A stretch of 64,000 nucleotides of DNA from positions 177,411 to 241,410 of the forward strand of contig NZ_JAGTJJ010000008.1 in assembly GCF_028435365.1 (NCBI RefSeq), in the 5' to 3' direction. The DNA is from Polyangium jinanense (GTDB lineage: Bacteria > Myxococcota > Polyangia > Polyangiales > Polyangiaceae). The number at the start of each line of letters is the position of its first letter. Position 1 is the first letter of the stretch. The translations under genes and the position numbers were made by a program. Shown here in pieces: positions 38,821-46,761 of the stretch. A model generated the notes under the pieces. The model saw only the letters and a program-made list of their open reading frames with translations. It did not search any database and was not told where the DNA came from.

Positions 38821-39669
38821 ATGGCGGCGGTCCTCTCCCTTGGTTTGACTTGCAACAATGCGTGCGTCTTCTGCGCGCAAGGGGAGAGGTCCGCCACCCG
38901 CGAGCGAGACGCCGAAGGGCTCGATCTCGCGAGGGGCCTGCGCATCGAGCCGGGCGACGTCGTGTTCGTGCAGGGTGGCGAGCCGACGCTCGCCGAGGAT
39001 CTACCGGCGGTTGTCCGCGCACTCGACGAGCGCGGCGCGCGCCGCATCGTGGTGCAGACGAACGGCCGGCGGCTCGCGTACCGCGCCTATACGCGCGCGC
39101 TTCGCGAGGCGTCGAGCAAGCTCTCGCTCGACGTCTCGCTGCACGGCTCGACCGAGCCGATGCACGACTACCACACGCAGACGCCGGGCAGCTTCAAGCA
39201 GACCGCGCTCGGCGTACGGCATGCGCGGGCCGAGGGCATCGAGGTCGGGACGACCACGGTGATCACGCGGTCGAACTATCGTCACCTCGCGGAGATCGTG
39301 CAGCTTTCGCGTGCGCTCGGGGCGCGCGCGGCGCACCTCGCGAGGGCTTCACGGTTTGGCCGCGCGGCGCGCGCGGCGGATCGGATCGTCGCGCCGGAAG
39401 ATCTCGTGCGGCCGCAGCTCACGCGCGCGCTCGCGGAGGCGGCGCGGCTCGGAATGGGCTGGCTCGCGGGCGAGAAGGCGAGCCACGCGGAGGTGCGCGA
39501 GCTCTTCGCGGGCCTCGGCGAGGTGGAGATCGCGGAGGCGGGGGGGCTGGGTTCGTCGCGGACGACCGGCGTCGAGATCGCGGCCTCCGACAAGAACTTC
39601 GTGGAAACGTCTCGGCTCGTCCGAGCGAAACCACCGAGCGTCAACCGGAGCATTGCTTGGGAGCGGTGA
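38821..39669 (+). CDS. radical SAM enzyme without SPASM domain
   Basis: Encodes 282 residues. The iron-sulfur motif CxxxCxxC is at C11, C15 and C18 (CNNACVFC); the SAM-binding GGEPT is at 52-56. Then come LSLDVSLHGSTEPMHDYHTQ and TPGSFKQTALGV, a turn shared with HxsC-type and related peptide-modifying radical SAM enzymes. No extra Cys cluster follows, so there is no SPASM or Twitch domain. It lies between the Tat-exported protein and the MopE-like lipoprotein and about 2.8 kb upstream of the HxsB gene on the same strand. It may be the partner maturase that canonical Hxs systems supply as HxsC; this is inference. Confidence 0.8.
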   Translation: MAAVLSLGLTCNNACVFCAQGERSATRERDAEGLDLARGLRIEPGDVVFVQGGEPTLAEDLPAVVRALDERGARRIVVQTNGRRLAYRAYTRALREASSKLSLDVSLHGSTEPMHDYHTQTPGSFKQTALGVRHARAEGIEVGTTTVITRSNYRHLAEIVQLSRALGARAAHLARASRFGRAARAADRIVAPEDLVRPQLTRALAEAARLGMGWLAGEKASHAEVRELFAGLGEVEIAEAGGLGSSRTTGVEIAASDKNFVETSRLVRAKPPSVNRSIAWER

Positions 39670-39675
39670 GTGACA

Positions 39676-41715
39676 ATGGCGAGCAACGTCAAAGCCAGTG
39701 ACGAGCAGCGGGGCAAGCAGGTGCGACGGATCGCCATCGCGGCGCTTCTGACCGTGATCGGCGCGGCGGCGGGTTCGTCCTGCGCCGAGGGCGGGAGCGT
39801 CACGTCCACGGGTGGCAACAGCACCGGCTCGAGCTCTGGCGGCAGGGGCGGCGAAGGCGGCGAAGGTGGCGCGGGCGGCGGCACGGGCGGCACGGGCGGC
39901 GTTGGTGGCATCGGCGGCACGGGTGGTACCGGTGGCATGGGTGGAGCCGGCGGCGGGGGCGGCGCGGGTGGAGCCGGCGGCGCGGGTGGCGGCCAGATGT
40001 GCGTGCCGCAGACCGAGGTCTGCGACGGCGTCGACAACAACTGCGACAACGTGGTCGACGAGGGCTGCGATTGCGTGACCGGCGTGAAGGAGGCCTGTTA
40101 CACGGGCCCCGACGGCACGAAGGGCGTCGGCGCGTGCAAGGAAGGCGAGAGGACCTGCGACGCGTCCGGGAAGTGGGGCCTGTGCGAAGGGGAGGTCGTC
40201 CCGGCTCCGGCCGAGGCTTGCAACGGCTTCGACGACGACTGCGACGGCGAGGTCGACGAAGGGTGTACGTGCATCACGGGCGAGACGAAGGGCTGCTACA
40301 CGGGCCCGATGGGCTCGGAGAACGTCGGCCTCTGCAAGCCCGGCACGCAAGCCTGCGACGCGAACGGCCAGTGGGGCCCGTGCCTGGGTGACACCACGCC
40401 GCAGCCCGAGCTGTGCAACGGCCTCGACGACAGTTGCGACGGCACGATCGACGAGGACAACCCGGGCGGCGGCGGCGCGTGCGTCGCGCCGGGCCTCGGC
40501 GAGTGCAAGAAGGGCACGCTGAACTGCATCAACGGCGCGGTGAAGTGCTCGCCCGCGCCCGTGCAGCCCGAGGCTTGCGACGGCCTCGACAACAACTGCG
40601 ACGGCAACACCGACGAGGGCAACCCCGGCGGCGGCATGCAGTGCACGACGGGCTTCATGGGCCTGTGCAGCACGGGTTTGACCAAGTGCGATGGCGCGAA
40701 CGGCGTGAAGTGCATGCCGAACGTCGTCCCCGGCCAGCTCTCCGAGGCGTGCAACAACCTCGACGACGACTGCGACGGCATGGTCGACGACGCCATCCCG
40801 CAGGTCGGCATGGCGTGCACGAAGCCCGGTCAGCTCGGCGTCTGCCAGTTCGGCACCTTCGAGTGCCCCGCCGGCGCGCCGCAGCTCCTCTGCAACGCGC
40901 CTCTGCCCGGCACGGTCCAGGAGACGTGCAACGGCAAGGACGACGACTGCAACGGCACGATCGACGATCCGGCTCTCGTGAACGGTTTGCCCTGCAGCAC
41001 GGCGTTCCCCGGCGTGTGCGCGACGGGCACCACGGTCTGCGTGGGCGGAAGCTCCTCGTGCAACCCGCAGGTCTCGCCCGGATCGCAGACCGAGATCTGC
41101 GACAGCAAGGACAACAACTGCAACGGCACCGTCGACGAGATGCAGCCGAACCCGGCGTGCACCTCGCAAAACCCGAACGCGCAGTTCGTCTCGAGCTGGT
41201 CGTGCACCGGCGGCCAGTGCCAGATCGTGCAGTGCAACGTCGGCTACGCGAACATCGACGGCGCGCCGGGCAACGGCTGCGAGTGCGCGACCGATCAGTA
41301 CGCGAACCAGTGCGTCAGCTCGGGCGCGGTCAGCGTGCCGAAGGGCGGCACGGTGAACATGATCGGCAAGGTCGAGACCTCGGTGGGCAGCGACTGGCTC
41401 ACGTTCAACTTCGTCGCGCCCGCGGCGCTCGGCCAGCCGTACACGCCGAAGGTCCAGCTCGTGAACGACGCGGGTGGTCAGTACGGGATGGACGTGCTCC
41501 ACGACTGCAACACCGTCGCGACCTGCAACGACGGCGGCACGGGAGCGGGGGCCACCGTTTGGGAGCTGAATTATCAGTACAACATGAACGGCAGTCCCAC
41601 GGGCCCCTGGTCGGACAACAACCCGAAGGTCGTGTCTGTCAAGGTTCGCGTGTATCGCAAGAACGGTACGCCGCCGACGTGCGATCAGTATACCGTGACC
41701 GCCACGAACCCGTGA
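39676..41715 (+). CDS. Gly-rich lipoprotein with seven MopE-like metal-binding repeats
   Basis: Encodes 679 residues. A basic, hydrophobic leader with a Cys after GSS suggests lipid anchoring; a Gly-rich run (about 45-110, GGTGGxGG type) follows. Then seven Cys/Asp repeats of the MopE type occur: CDGVDNNCDNVVDEG, CNGFDDDCDGEVDEG, CNGLDDSCDGTIDED, CDGLDNNCDGNTDEG, CNNLDDDCDGMVDDA, CNGKDDDCNGTIDDP and CDSKDNNCNGTVDEM. The Asp/Asn clusters fit a calcium- or copper-binding loop. The C-terminal ~130 residues are a beta domain. I used ATG 39676; GTG 39670 is an alternative. It sits inside the Hxs-type locus, separated by 6 bases from the radical SAM gene. Confidence 0.8.
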   Translation: MASNVKASDEQRGKQVRRIAIAALLTVIGAAAGSSCAEGGSVTSTGGNSTGSSSGGRGGEGGEGGAGGGTGGTGGVGGIGGTGGTGGMGGAGGGGGAGGAGGAGGGQMCVPQTEVCDGVDNNCDNVVDEGCDCVTGVKEACYTGPDGTKGVGACKEGERTCDASGKWGLCEGEVVPAPAEACNGFDDDCDGEVDEGCTCITGETKGCYTGPMGSENVGLCKPGTQACDANGQWGPCLGDTTPQPELCNGLDDSCDGTIDEDNPGGGGACVAPGLGECKKGTLNCINGAVKCSPAPVQPEACDGLDNNCDGNTDEGNPGGGMQCTTGFMGLCSTGLTKCDGANGVKCMPNVVPGQLSEACNNLDDDCDGMVDDAIPQVGMACTKPGQLGVCQFGTFECPAGAPQLLCNAPLPGTVQETCNGKDDDCNGTIDDPALVNGLPCSTAFPGVCATGTTVCVGGSSSCNPQVSPGSQTEICDSKDNNCNGTVDEMQPNPACTSQNPNAQFVSSWSCTGGQCQIVQCNVGYANIDGAPGNGCECATDQYANQCVSSGAVSVPKGGTVNMIGKVETSVGSDWLTFNFVAPAALGQPYTPKVQLVNDAGGQYGMDVLHDCNTVATCNDGGTGAGATVWELNYQYNMNGSPTGPWSDNNPKVVSVKVRVYRKNGTPPTCDQYTVTATNP

Positions 41716-41763
41716 GGAGCGGCGGGACGCACCTTACGGTACGTCATCGGGAGCGAAGGGCGA

Positions 41764-42255
41764 ATGAGCGACATGTCGTTTCACTTGGGTGAGGGCTCGG
41801 TTCGGATCGAGTTCGACGAGGGCCTGTACCCCAAGGATGCGATCTACGGAGCGGCGTACGTCTTCATCGATCGCTGCTGGGTGCACCTCGATCGTGCGGG
41901 AGATCGGCGCATCCAGGTGACGCTCAAGGCGAAGAAGCCGGGCGCTGACACGCAGACGTTCGCGGGTGAGTTCCAGAACGAGCTGCTCGGCCAGGCGTGG
42001 CGCCTCCGGATCGTCGAGGAGAACAAGAAGCTCGTCGAGTCGATCACGGCGCGCGCGTTCGGCGGCGCGGCGGGTCCGCCCGGGCTCGATGAGTTGCTCG
42101 CGATGGACATCGGCGAGGAGACGGCCTTCGAAGATCCGCTCGGCATCGCGATGAGCTGGGAGGAGAAGTACAAGAAGAAGGGCAAGGCCGAGGGCACGAA
42201 GGCCGAGGCCGAAGGCGCGGCCGAGAACGTGTCGGGGGGCGAGAAGGCGTCGTGA
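41764..42255 (+). CDS. hxsD: HxsD-like protein (His-Xaa-Ser system)
   Basis: Encodes 163 residues, cytoplasmic. The first ~100 residues fit the HxsD pattern: VRIEFDEGLYPKDAIYGAAY followed by VFIDRCWVHL, then LAGEF-like FAGEFQNELLGQAWRLRI, EENKKLVESI. A charged Lys/Glu/Ala tail follows (about 125-163). HxsD proteins are small partners of the radical SAM maturases in His-Xaa-Ser systems and may present the precursor, much as RiPP recognition elements do; that role is not proven. GAAGGGCGA precedes the ATG. The stop overlaps the start of a second, shorter HxsD-like gene, which in turn overlaps hxsB. Confidence 0.75.
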   Translation: MSDMSFHLGEGSVRIEFDEGLYPKDAIYGAAYVFIDRCWVHLDRAGDRRIQVTLKAKKPGADTQTFAGEFQNELLGQAWRLRIVEENKKLVESITARAFGGAAGPPGLDELLAMDIGEETAFEDPLGIAMSWEEKYKKKGKAEGTKAEAEGAAENVSGGEKAS

Positions 42256-42494
42256 TCGAGCTCAGGTTTCACGAGGAGCTCTACGACGGCTTCGCGATCG
42301 ACGAGGCCGTGAAGACGTACGCTCCGTACGCGACGGCCGAGCTCTCGCGCGATGGCGGCGCGTACGTCGTGAAGGTGACGGCGAAGCCCGAGGCCACGAG
42401 CGAAGGCATCGACGAGCGCGTGCTCTCCGCGGAGCTCGCGAACTACGCGCTCGGTTTGACGATCGAGAAGGCGCGATCGGGAGGTGCGGCGTGA
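42252..42494 (+). CDS. second, short HxsD-like protein
   Basis: Encodes 80 residues. It aligns with the N-terminal half of the preceding protein: IELRFHEELYDGFAIDEAVK matches IRIEFDEGLYPKDAIYGAAY, and LSAELANYALGLTIEKA matches FAGEFQNELLGQAWRLRI. It is thus a diverged paralogue lacking the charged tail. GTG start and TGA stop both sit in 4-bp overlaps with its neighbours, so the three proteins are translated together and probably form a complex with the radical SAM enzyme. Confidence 0.75.
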   Translation: MIELRFHEELYDGFAIDEAVKTYAPYATAELSRDGGAYVVKVTAKPEATSEGIDERVLSAELANYALGLTIEKARSGGAA

Positions 42495-44005
42495 CGAGCC
42501 TCTCGACGCTCTTCACCGAGCTCGGCCCCGCGGCGAAGTCTCCCTCGGGCCTCGTGCCGTTCCGGTTCCGCGAGGTGGGCGGAGATATTTTGCTCACCAA
42601 CTTTCTCGGCGACTGGCTCTTCGTCACGAACGACGAGTTCCGCTCGCTCGCGCGCGGCGAGCTCGATCCCGCTTCGCCGCTCCACGACAAACTCGCGTCG
42701 AGAAACTTCCTTCGCGACGGCCTCGATCAGGCGAAGGCAGCCGAGCGCATCGCGTACAAGAAGCGGTTCCTCAACTGGGGGCCGAACCTGCACATCGCGG
42801 TCGTCACGCTCCGCTGCAACGAGACGTGCGTCTACTGCCACGCGAGCCGCGCGAACATGGACGCGGTCCATACCGACATGACGCCGGAGATCGGCGAGAA
42901 GGTCGTGGACCTGATGCTCCAGTCAACCTCGCCCTCGGTGACGCTGGAGTTCCAGGGCGGCGAGCCGCTCGCGAACTTCCCGGTGATGAAGCACGTCATC
43001 GAGTACGCCCTTGCGAGGAACCGCGCCTACGGCAAGGGGCTCGAGTTCACGATGGTCTCGAACCTGGCCATGATGGACGAGGAGAAGCTCGCCTTCCTCG
43101 TCGATCGCAAGGTTCAGATCTGCACGAGCATCGACGGCCCGGAGCACCTGCACACGAAGCAGCGCATCCTCGCCGGCGGCAACGCGCATCGCGAGGCCGT
43201 GAAGTGGATCGAGCGCATCAACAAGGCCTACATCGACATCGGCCTCGACCCGACGCTCTACCACGTCGAAGCGCTGCTCACGACGACGCGCGAGGCGCTC
43301 AAGTACCCGAAGGAGATCGTCGACACGTACGTCGGCCTCGGGTGTCGCGCGATCTTCCTCCGCCCCGTCGATCCCTTCGGCTTCGCGGGCAAGACCGCGC
43401 AGATCGTCGAGTACGACCGCGCCGCGTACCACAACTTCTACCGCACCGCGGTCGAGCACATCCTCGACCTCAACCGGCGCGGCGAGCAGGTCCTCGAGCG
43501 GTACGGCTCGATCTTCCTCACGAAGATCCTCGGCGACGACGACCCGAACTTCCTCGACATCCGCTCGCCGAGTGGCTCGGGGATCGGCGCCCTCGCCTAC
43601 AACTACGACGGGAAGATCTTCTCGAGCGACGAAGGCCGGATGATGTACGAGACCGGCGATCCCGCGTTCCAGATCGGCGACGTGTTCACCTCGACGTATC
43701 GCTCGCTCATGAAACACGAGACGGTGCGCGCGCTCGTGCTTGCGTCGATCCGCGAGGCGCAGCCCGACTGCGTGAACTGCACGTACACGCCGTACTGTGG
43801 GGTGCAGCCCGAGCACAGCTACCGGACGCAGGGCACGATCTTCGGTAGGATGCGTGAGAGCACCTTGTGCGCCGTCCACAAGGGCATCCAGGATTTTCTC
43901 TTCGACAAACTGCGCGAGAACGACCCAAAGACGGTCGAGATCCTCCGGCGCTGGACCACGGTCCGGGCGCGAACGCACTTCATCCACGCGTCGTCGGCAT
44001 CTTGA
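42491..44005 (+). CDS. hxsB: His-Xaa-Ser system radical SAM/SPASM maturase HxsB
   Basis: Encodes 504 residues. A ~100-residue N-terminal domain ([20 protein letters not shown]) precedes the radical SAM core with CNETCVYC (C109, C113, C116) and the SAM-binding GGEPL. The distinctive C-terminal half shows [40 protein letters not shown] and [20 protein letters not shown], which I associate with HxsB. A SPASM-like Cys set follows: C427, C430, C436, C460. The enzyme should use 5'-deoxyadenosyl radical chemistry to modify the His-Xaa-Ser repeat peptide, whose gene lies 53 bases downstream. GTG start overlaps the upstream gene. Confidence 0.85.
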   Translation: MTSLSTLFTELGPAAKSPSGLVPFRFREVGGDILLTNFLGDWLFVTNDEFRSLARGELDPASPLHDKLASRNFLRDGLDQAKAAERIAYKKRFLNWGPNLHIAVVTLRCNETCVYCHASRANMDAVHTDMTPEIGEKVVDLMLQSTSPSVTLEFQGGEPLANFPVMKHVIEYALARNRAYGKGLEFTMVSNLAMMDEEKLAFLVDRKVQICTSIDGPEHLHTKQRILAGGNAHREAVKWIERINKAYIDIGLDPTLYHVEALLTTTREALKYPKEIVDTYVGLGCRAIFLRPVDPFGFAGKTAQIVEYDRAAYHNFYRTAVEHILDLNRRGEQVLERYGSIFLTKILGDDDPNFLDIRSPSGSGIGALAYNYDGKIFSSDEGRMMYETGDPAFQIGDVFTSTYRSLMKHETVRALVLASIREAQPDCVNCTYTPYCGVQPEHSYRTQGTIFGRMRESTLCAVHKGIQDFLFDKLRENDPKTVEILRRWTTVRARTHFIHASSAS

Positions 44006-44058
44006 GGGCAAACGAATCGACGCGGGGCGCAACGGGACTTGGGATCAGGGAGGCCACG

Positions 44059-44355
44059 ATGGCGAACAACGGAACAGGTGGGCTGCCGAGCTTCTCCCGC
44101 AAGCCGGGTGGCATGCTTTCCAAGACGGAGAGCGAGGTCGGCGCGAAGGCGAGCGAAGAGGCGGATCGCGCCGGCGTGATCGGCGACGACGCGGGTGGCG
44201 TGATCCCGGCGCAGCATTGCTCGCACGGGTCGCACGGCTCGCACGGCTCGCATGGCTCGCACGGCAGCCACGGGTCGCACGGCTCGCACGGCTCGCACGG
44301 CAGCCACGGGTCGCACGGCTCGCACGGCTCGCACGGCTCGCACGGCAGCTGGTAG
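44059..44355 (+). CDS. hxsA: HxsA-like precursor: leader + Cys + (Ser-His-Gly)14 + Ser-Trp
   Basis: Encodes 98 residues. Residues 1-52 form a hydrophilic leader ([18 protein letters not shown], then charged helix [19 protein letters not shown] and [11 protein letters not shown]). The rest is H53-C54, fourteen Ser-His-Gly triplets (55-96), then S97-W98. Read as His-Gly-Ser this is a His-Xaa-Ser repeat, the hallmark of HxsA, though canonical HxsA proteins are longer and less regular. GGGAGG lies five bases before ATG 44059. There is no signal peptide. The radical SAM maturase is immediately upstream. Likely a ribosomal peptide whose repeat is modified; metal binding by the His-rich product is plausible but inferred. 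Confidence 0.8.
   Translation: MANNGTGGLPSFSRKPGGMLSKTESEVGAKASEEADRAGVIGDDAGGVIPAQHCSHGSHGSHGSHGSHGSHGSHGSHGSHGSHGSHGSHGSHGSHGSW
44221..44346 (+). repeat. fourteen 9-bp codon-level repeats in the precursor gene
   Basis: Fourteen copies of a 9-bp unit of the type TCGCACGGC encode Ser-His-Gly. Copies 6 and 10 begin AGC and end GGG, giving a higher-order pattern and implying block duplication. Slippage would change the number of core units in frame. Confidence 0.9.
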
Positions 44356-44518
44356 ACCGTCCCCCGGCGCGCCCACAGTCTCGGATACCTCTCGCCTGGC
44401 GGGCGAAACGGCCCCGTTCGTCCGCCTTGATCCCCTGTCCGCCCCTGTTTCCAGCCTGCCCGGACCGACCTCTTGCGGAGGCTCTGGATCCAAAGGGACG
44501 GAGGCGCATTTGATCAGC

Positions 44519-44546
44519 TTGCGGAACGGACGCGCGTCCGTATACT
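44519..44546 (+). promoter_or_regulatory. possible sigma-70-type promoter of rplU-rpmA
   Basis: TTGCGG (44519-44524) and TATACT (44541-44546) are 16 bases apart and match the -35 and -10 consensus well for GC-rich DNA. Transcription would start near 44553, about 60 bases before the rplU ATG. The 258 bases between the precursor and rplU show no gene. Confidence 0.5.
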
Positions 44547-44613
44547 TCCGCTCCCTTGTTTCCCGGCGGAGTGCGTCGGTGAAGCAACTGTCGTAGGGCT
44601 CGAGGGCACGAAC

Positions 44614-44922
44614 ATGTACGCGGTCATCAAGACGGGCGGCAAGCAGTACAGGGTCAGCGAAGGCCAGGTGCTGCGCGTCGAGAAGCTGAGCGGCAACGCC
44701 GGCGACACGGTTACGTTCAACGAAGTCCTGCTCGTCGGCGGCGAGGCCACCAAGATCGGCCAGCCGCTCGTTGCGGGTGCAAAGGTCGAGGCGCAGATCA
44801 AGGCGCAGGATCGCGGCAAGAAGGTCGTGATCTTCAAGTTCCGGCGTCGGAAGAACTACCGCCGCAAGACCGGGCACCGGCAGCCGTACACCGAGCTCAA
44901 GATCACCGGCATCAGCGCCTAG
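44614..44922 (+). CDS. rplU: 50S ribosomal protein L21
   Basis: Encodes 102 residues, the normal length. The sequence [18 protein letters not shown] and [20 protein letters not shown] is typical of bL21. It binds 23S rRNA (domain around helix 48) in the large subunit. ATG 44614 has GAGGG a few bases upstream. It forms the standard rplU-rpmA operon with 11 bases between the genes. Confidence 0.97.
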   Translation: MYAVIKTGGKQYRVSEGQVLRVEKLSGNAGDTVTFNEVLLVGGEATKIGQPLVAGAKVEAQIKAQDRGKKVVIFKFRRRKNYRRKTGHRQPYTELKITGISA

Positions 44923-44933
44923 GAGAAACCGGC

Positions 44934-45188
44934 ATGGCTCATAAAAAAGGCGGCGGCTCGTCTCGGAACGGTCGCGATTCGAGCGCGCAAAAGCGCGGCG
45001 TGAAGGTGTACGCGGGGACCGCGGTCCCGGCGGGCAGCATCCTCGTGCGGCAGGTGGGTTCGTCGATCCACGCCGGCAAGAACGTCGGCACGGGCAAGGA
45101 CTTCACGCTCTTCGCCCTCGTGGAGGGCGTCGTGAAGTACGAGTGGAAGTCGAACACGAAGAAGCAGGTCTCGGTCTATCCGGCCTGA
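44934..45188 (+). CDS. rpmA: 50S ribosomal protein L27
   Basis: Encodes 84 residues beginning [16 protein letters not shown], the bL27 N-terminus that reaches the peptidyl-transferase centre; it has no Firmicutes-type cleaved extension. The core [19 protein letters not shown] is intact. AGGAG lies just before the ATG. In many bacteria obgE follows this operon; here a HAD phosphatase does. Confidence 0.97.
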   Translation: MAHKKGGGSSRNGRDSSAQKRGVKVYAGTAVPAGSILVRQVGSSIHAGKNVGTGKDFTLFALVEGVVKYEWKSNTKKQVSVYPA

Positions 45189-45216
45189 ATCTGCGTCGTT
45201 CGTGATCGAGACGAGC

Positions 45217-45253
45217 CGGGCGATACGACGGGAAAAACCCCGTCGATCGCCCG
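45217..45253 (+). terminator. strong hairpin after rplU-rpmA
   Basis: CGGGCGAT (45217-45224) and CGACGGG (45226-45232), separated by one bulged A, pair with CCCGTCG (45239-45245) and ATCGCCCG (45246-45253) around an A-rich loop. The 15-bp stem lies 29 bases after the L27 stop. No T run follows, so it may be a factor-dependent end or an RNA-stabilising 3' structure. Confidence 0.65.
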
Positions 45254-45310
45254 TCGTCCATTTGGGATCCAACGATCACGCGTGCTGAGCGGCGAGGACA
45301 AACCGCGGCG

Positions 45311-46147
45311 ATGACGTACAAGCTCCTGGCCCTCGACCTCGACGGCACCCTGCTCCGTCACGACGGCTCCTTGAACGAGCGCGATCGCTGGGCGATCGAG
45401 CGCTTGCAGAGCGGCGGCGTGGCCGTGACGATCTGCACGGGCCGGCTCTACTCGGGCTCGCGCGAGGCCGCCGTGGCGGCGCGCATCCAGGGGCCGATCG
45501 CCTGCGTCGACGGGAGCCACATCGTCGACGCGCGTGACGATCGCGAGCACTACCACGCCTCGCTCGCAGGCAATCACGCCGTGCAGCTCCGGCGCGTGCT
45601 CGAGCGGCATGGCACGGCGAGCTTCGTGTTCGCGCACGACAGCATCGTGCACGACGCGGCGGGCGCGCCGTGGAGCAGCTACGTGCGCACGTGGTCGCCG
45701 CGGGTGACGGTCGTCGAGCGCGTCACGTCGCATCCGTACTGGGAGCATGAGCGAGGGCTGCTCGCGGTGGTGGCGATCGGCTCGAAGGAGAGCGTGCACG
45801 CGGCCGCGGAGGAGCTCGAAGGCGAGCTCGGAGGCGCGGCGTTCGTCATTCGGTTCGCGGTGACGCGCGGGGCCGACACACACGCGATGGTGGTGCGCGC
45901 GGCCGGGCCCACGAAGGGCACGGCGATCGCGTGGCTCGCGGACTATCACGGCTGCACGGTGGACGAGGTCGTCGCGGTGGGCGACTGGCTCAACGATGTG
46001 CCGATGTTCGAGGTCGCGGGGCGATCGTTCGCGATGGGCAGCGCGCCGCAGCTCGTCAAGGAGAGCGCGACCGAAGAGCTCTCCGCGTGGAGCGCGGAAG
46101 AGGCGGGCGTCGCCGAGGCGATCGAGCGGGCCTGGGGGACGTTATGA
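45311..46147 (+). CDS. HAD-superfamily (Cof-type, IIB) phosphatase
   Basis: Encodes 278 residues. Motif I is ALDLDGTLL with the nucleophilic Asp, motif II CTGR, motif III the Lys in GPTKGTAIAWL and motif IV GDWLNDVPMFEVAG. The insertion of ~110 residues between motifs II and III is the C2B cap of the Cof family, whose members dephosphorylate sugars, nucleotides or cofactors such as FMN. The specific substrate cannot be read from sequence. The 3' end overlaps the convergent response regulator gene by 6 bases. Confidence 0.88.
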   Translation: MTYKLLALDLDGTLLRHDGSLNERDRWAIERLQSGGVAVTICTGRLYSGSREAAVAARIQGPIACVDGSHIVDARDDREHYHASLAGNHAVQLRRVLERHGTASFVFAHDSIVHDAAGAPWSSYVRTWSPRVTVVERVTSHPYWEHERGLLAVVAIGSKESVHAAAEELEGELGGAAFVIRFAVTRGADTHAMVVRAAGPTKGTAIAWLADYHGCTVDEVVAVGDWLNDVPMFEVAGRSFAMGSAPQLVKESATEELSAWSAEEAGVAEAIERAWGTL

Positions 46148-46621
46148 CGAGCTCTTCGACGAGGGCACGCCGGAGATAGGCGCGCTCGGCACGCCCCTGT
46201 GCGAGGGGGGCGCGAAGCCGCGGTAGAAGAGCCGTTCGACCTCGCCGATGAGGTCGCGCATGCCGATGGGCTTGGCGAGAAACCCTTCGGCGCCGGCCTG
46301 CGCGGCCTCGGCGCGCGCGCCGCGTTTGCCCGAGATCACGAGGAAGCGACAGTCGTAGCCGCGTGCGCGCGCGGCCTCGATGAAGTCCGTGCCGCTCATC
46401 TCGGGCATGCGCTGGTCGACGACGACGACGTCGACGCGGTCGAGCCGCTCGAGGGCCGCCGCCGGGGACATCGTCTCGCGCACCTCACACCCCTCGGCTT
46501 CCAGGCACATCCCCAGGAGCCTCAAGATGTCGGGGTCGTCATCGACCACGAGCACGACGGGGGGACGCGGTCGCCACGTGCGCACGATCCGGAGATTACC
46601 CGGGTTTCTGCCTGCTTCCAA
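46142..46621 (-). CDS. single-domain response regulator
   Basis: Encodes up to 159 residues, almost all a receiver domain: VVLVVDDDPDILRLL with the acidic pocket, phospho-acceptor Asp in VVVVDQRMPEMSG, the Thr/Ser position in FLVISGK and the Lys in GFLAKPIGM. The remainder is a short Ser/Pro tail with no output domain, so it probably works by protein contacts or as a phosphate shuttle. The start is uncertain: TTG 46621 gives the longest form, GTG 46585 a form starting just before the receiver; neither has a good ribosome binding site. Confidence 0.82.
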   Translation of the reverse strand: MEAGRNPGNLRIVRTWRPRPPVVLVVDDDPDILRLLGMCLEAEGCEVRETMSPAAALERLDRVDVVVVDQRMPEMSGTDFIEAARARGYDCRFLVISGKRGARAEAAQAGAEGFLAKPIGMRDLIGEVERLFYRGFAPPSHRGVPSAPISGVPSSKSSS

Positions 46622-46761
46622 ATGTGAAAGACGTGCGGCACGAAAATGCCGAGCGGACGGATCGTGCTCCGTTCGCGGCTGTGGATGCGAGATGTTCGGG
46701 GGGTTTGTCCGGGGGCTCGACGCGTGTTGCGGAGCCCCCGAACGCGGGGAGCGCGACGCTG

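Noticed and set aside
39349..41502. minus-strand open frame opposite the MopE-like gene
   Set aside because: No recognisable domain; its Ala/Val/Arg-rich composition is the antisense of Cys/Asp repeats.
43867..44058. longer start for the His-Xaa-Ser precursor
   Set aside because: The extra part overlaps the hxsB 3' end in another frame, and ATG 44059 has a good ribosome binding site.
44356..44613. L21 leader riboregulator
   Set aside because: The 258-base gap contains a promoter-like motif and a weak stem at 44392-44406, but I could not recognise a known ribosomal leader structure.
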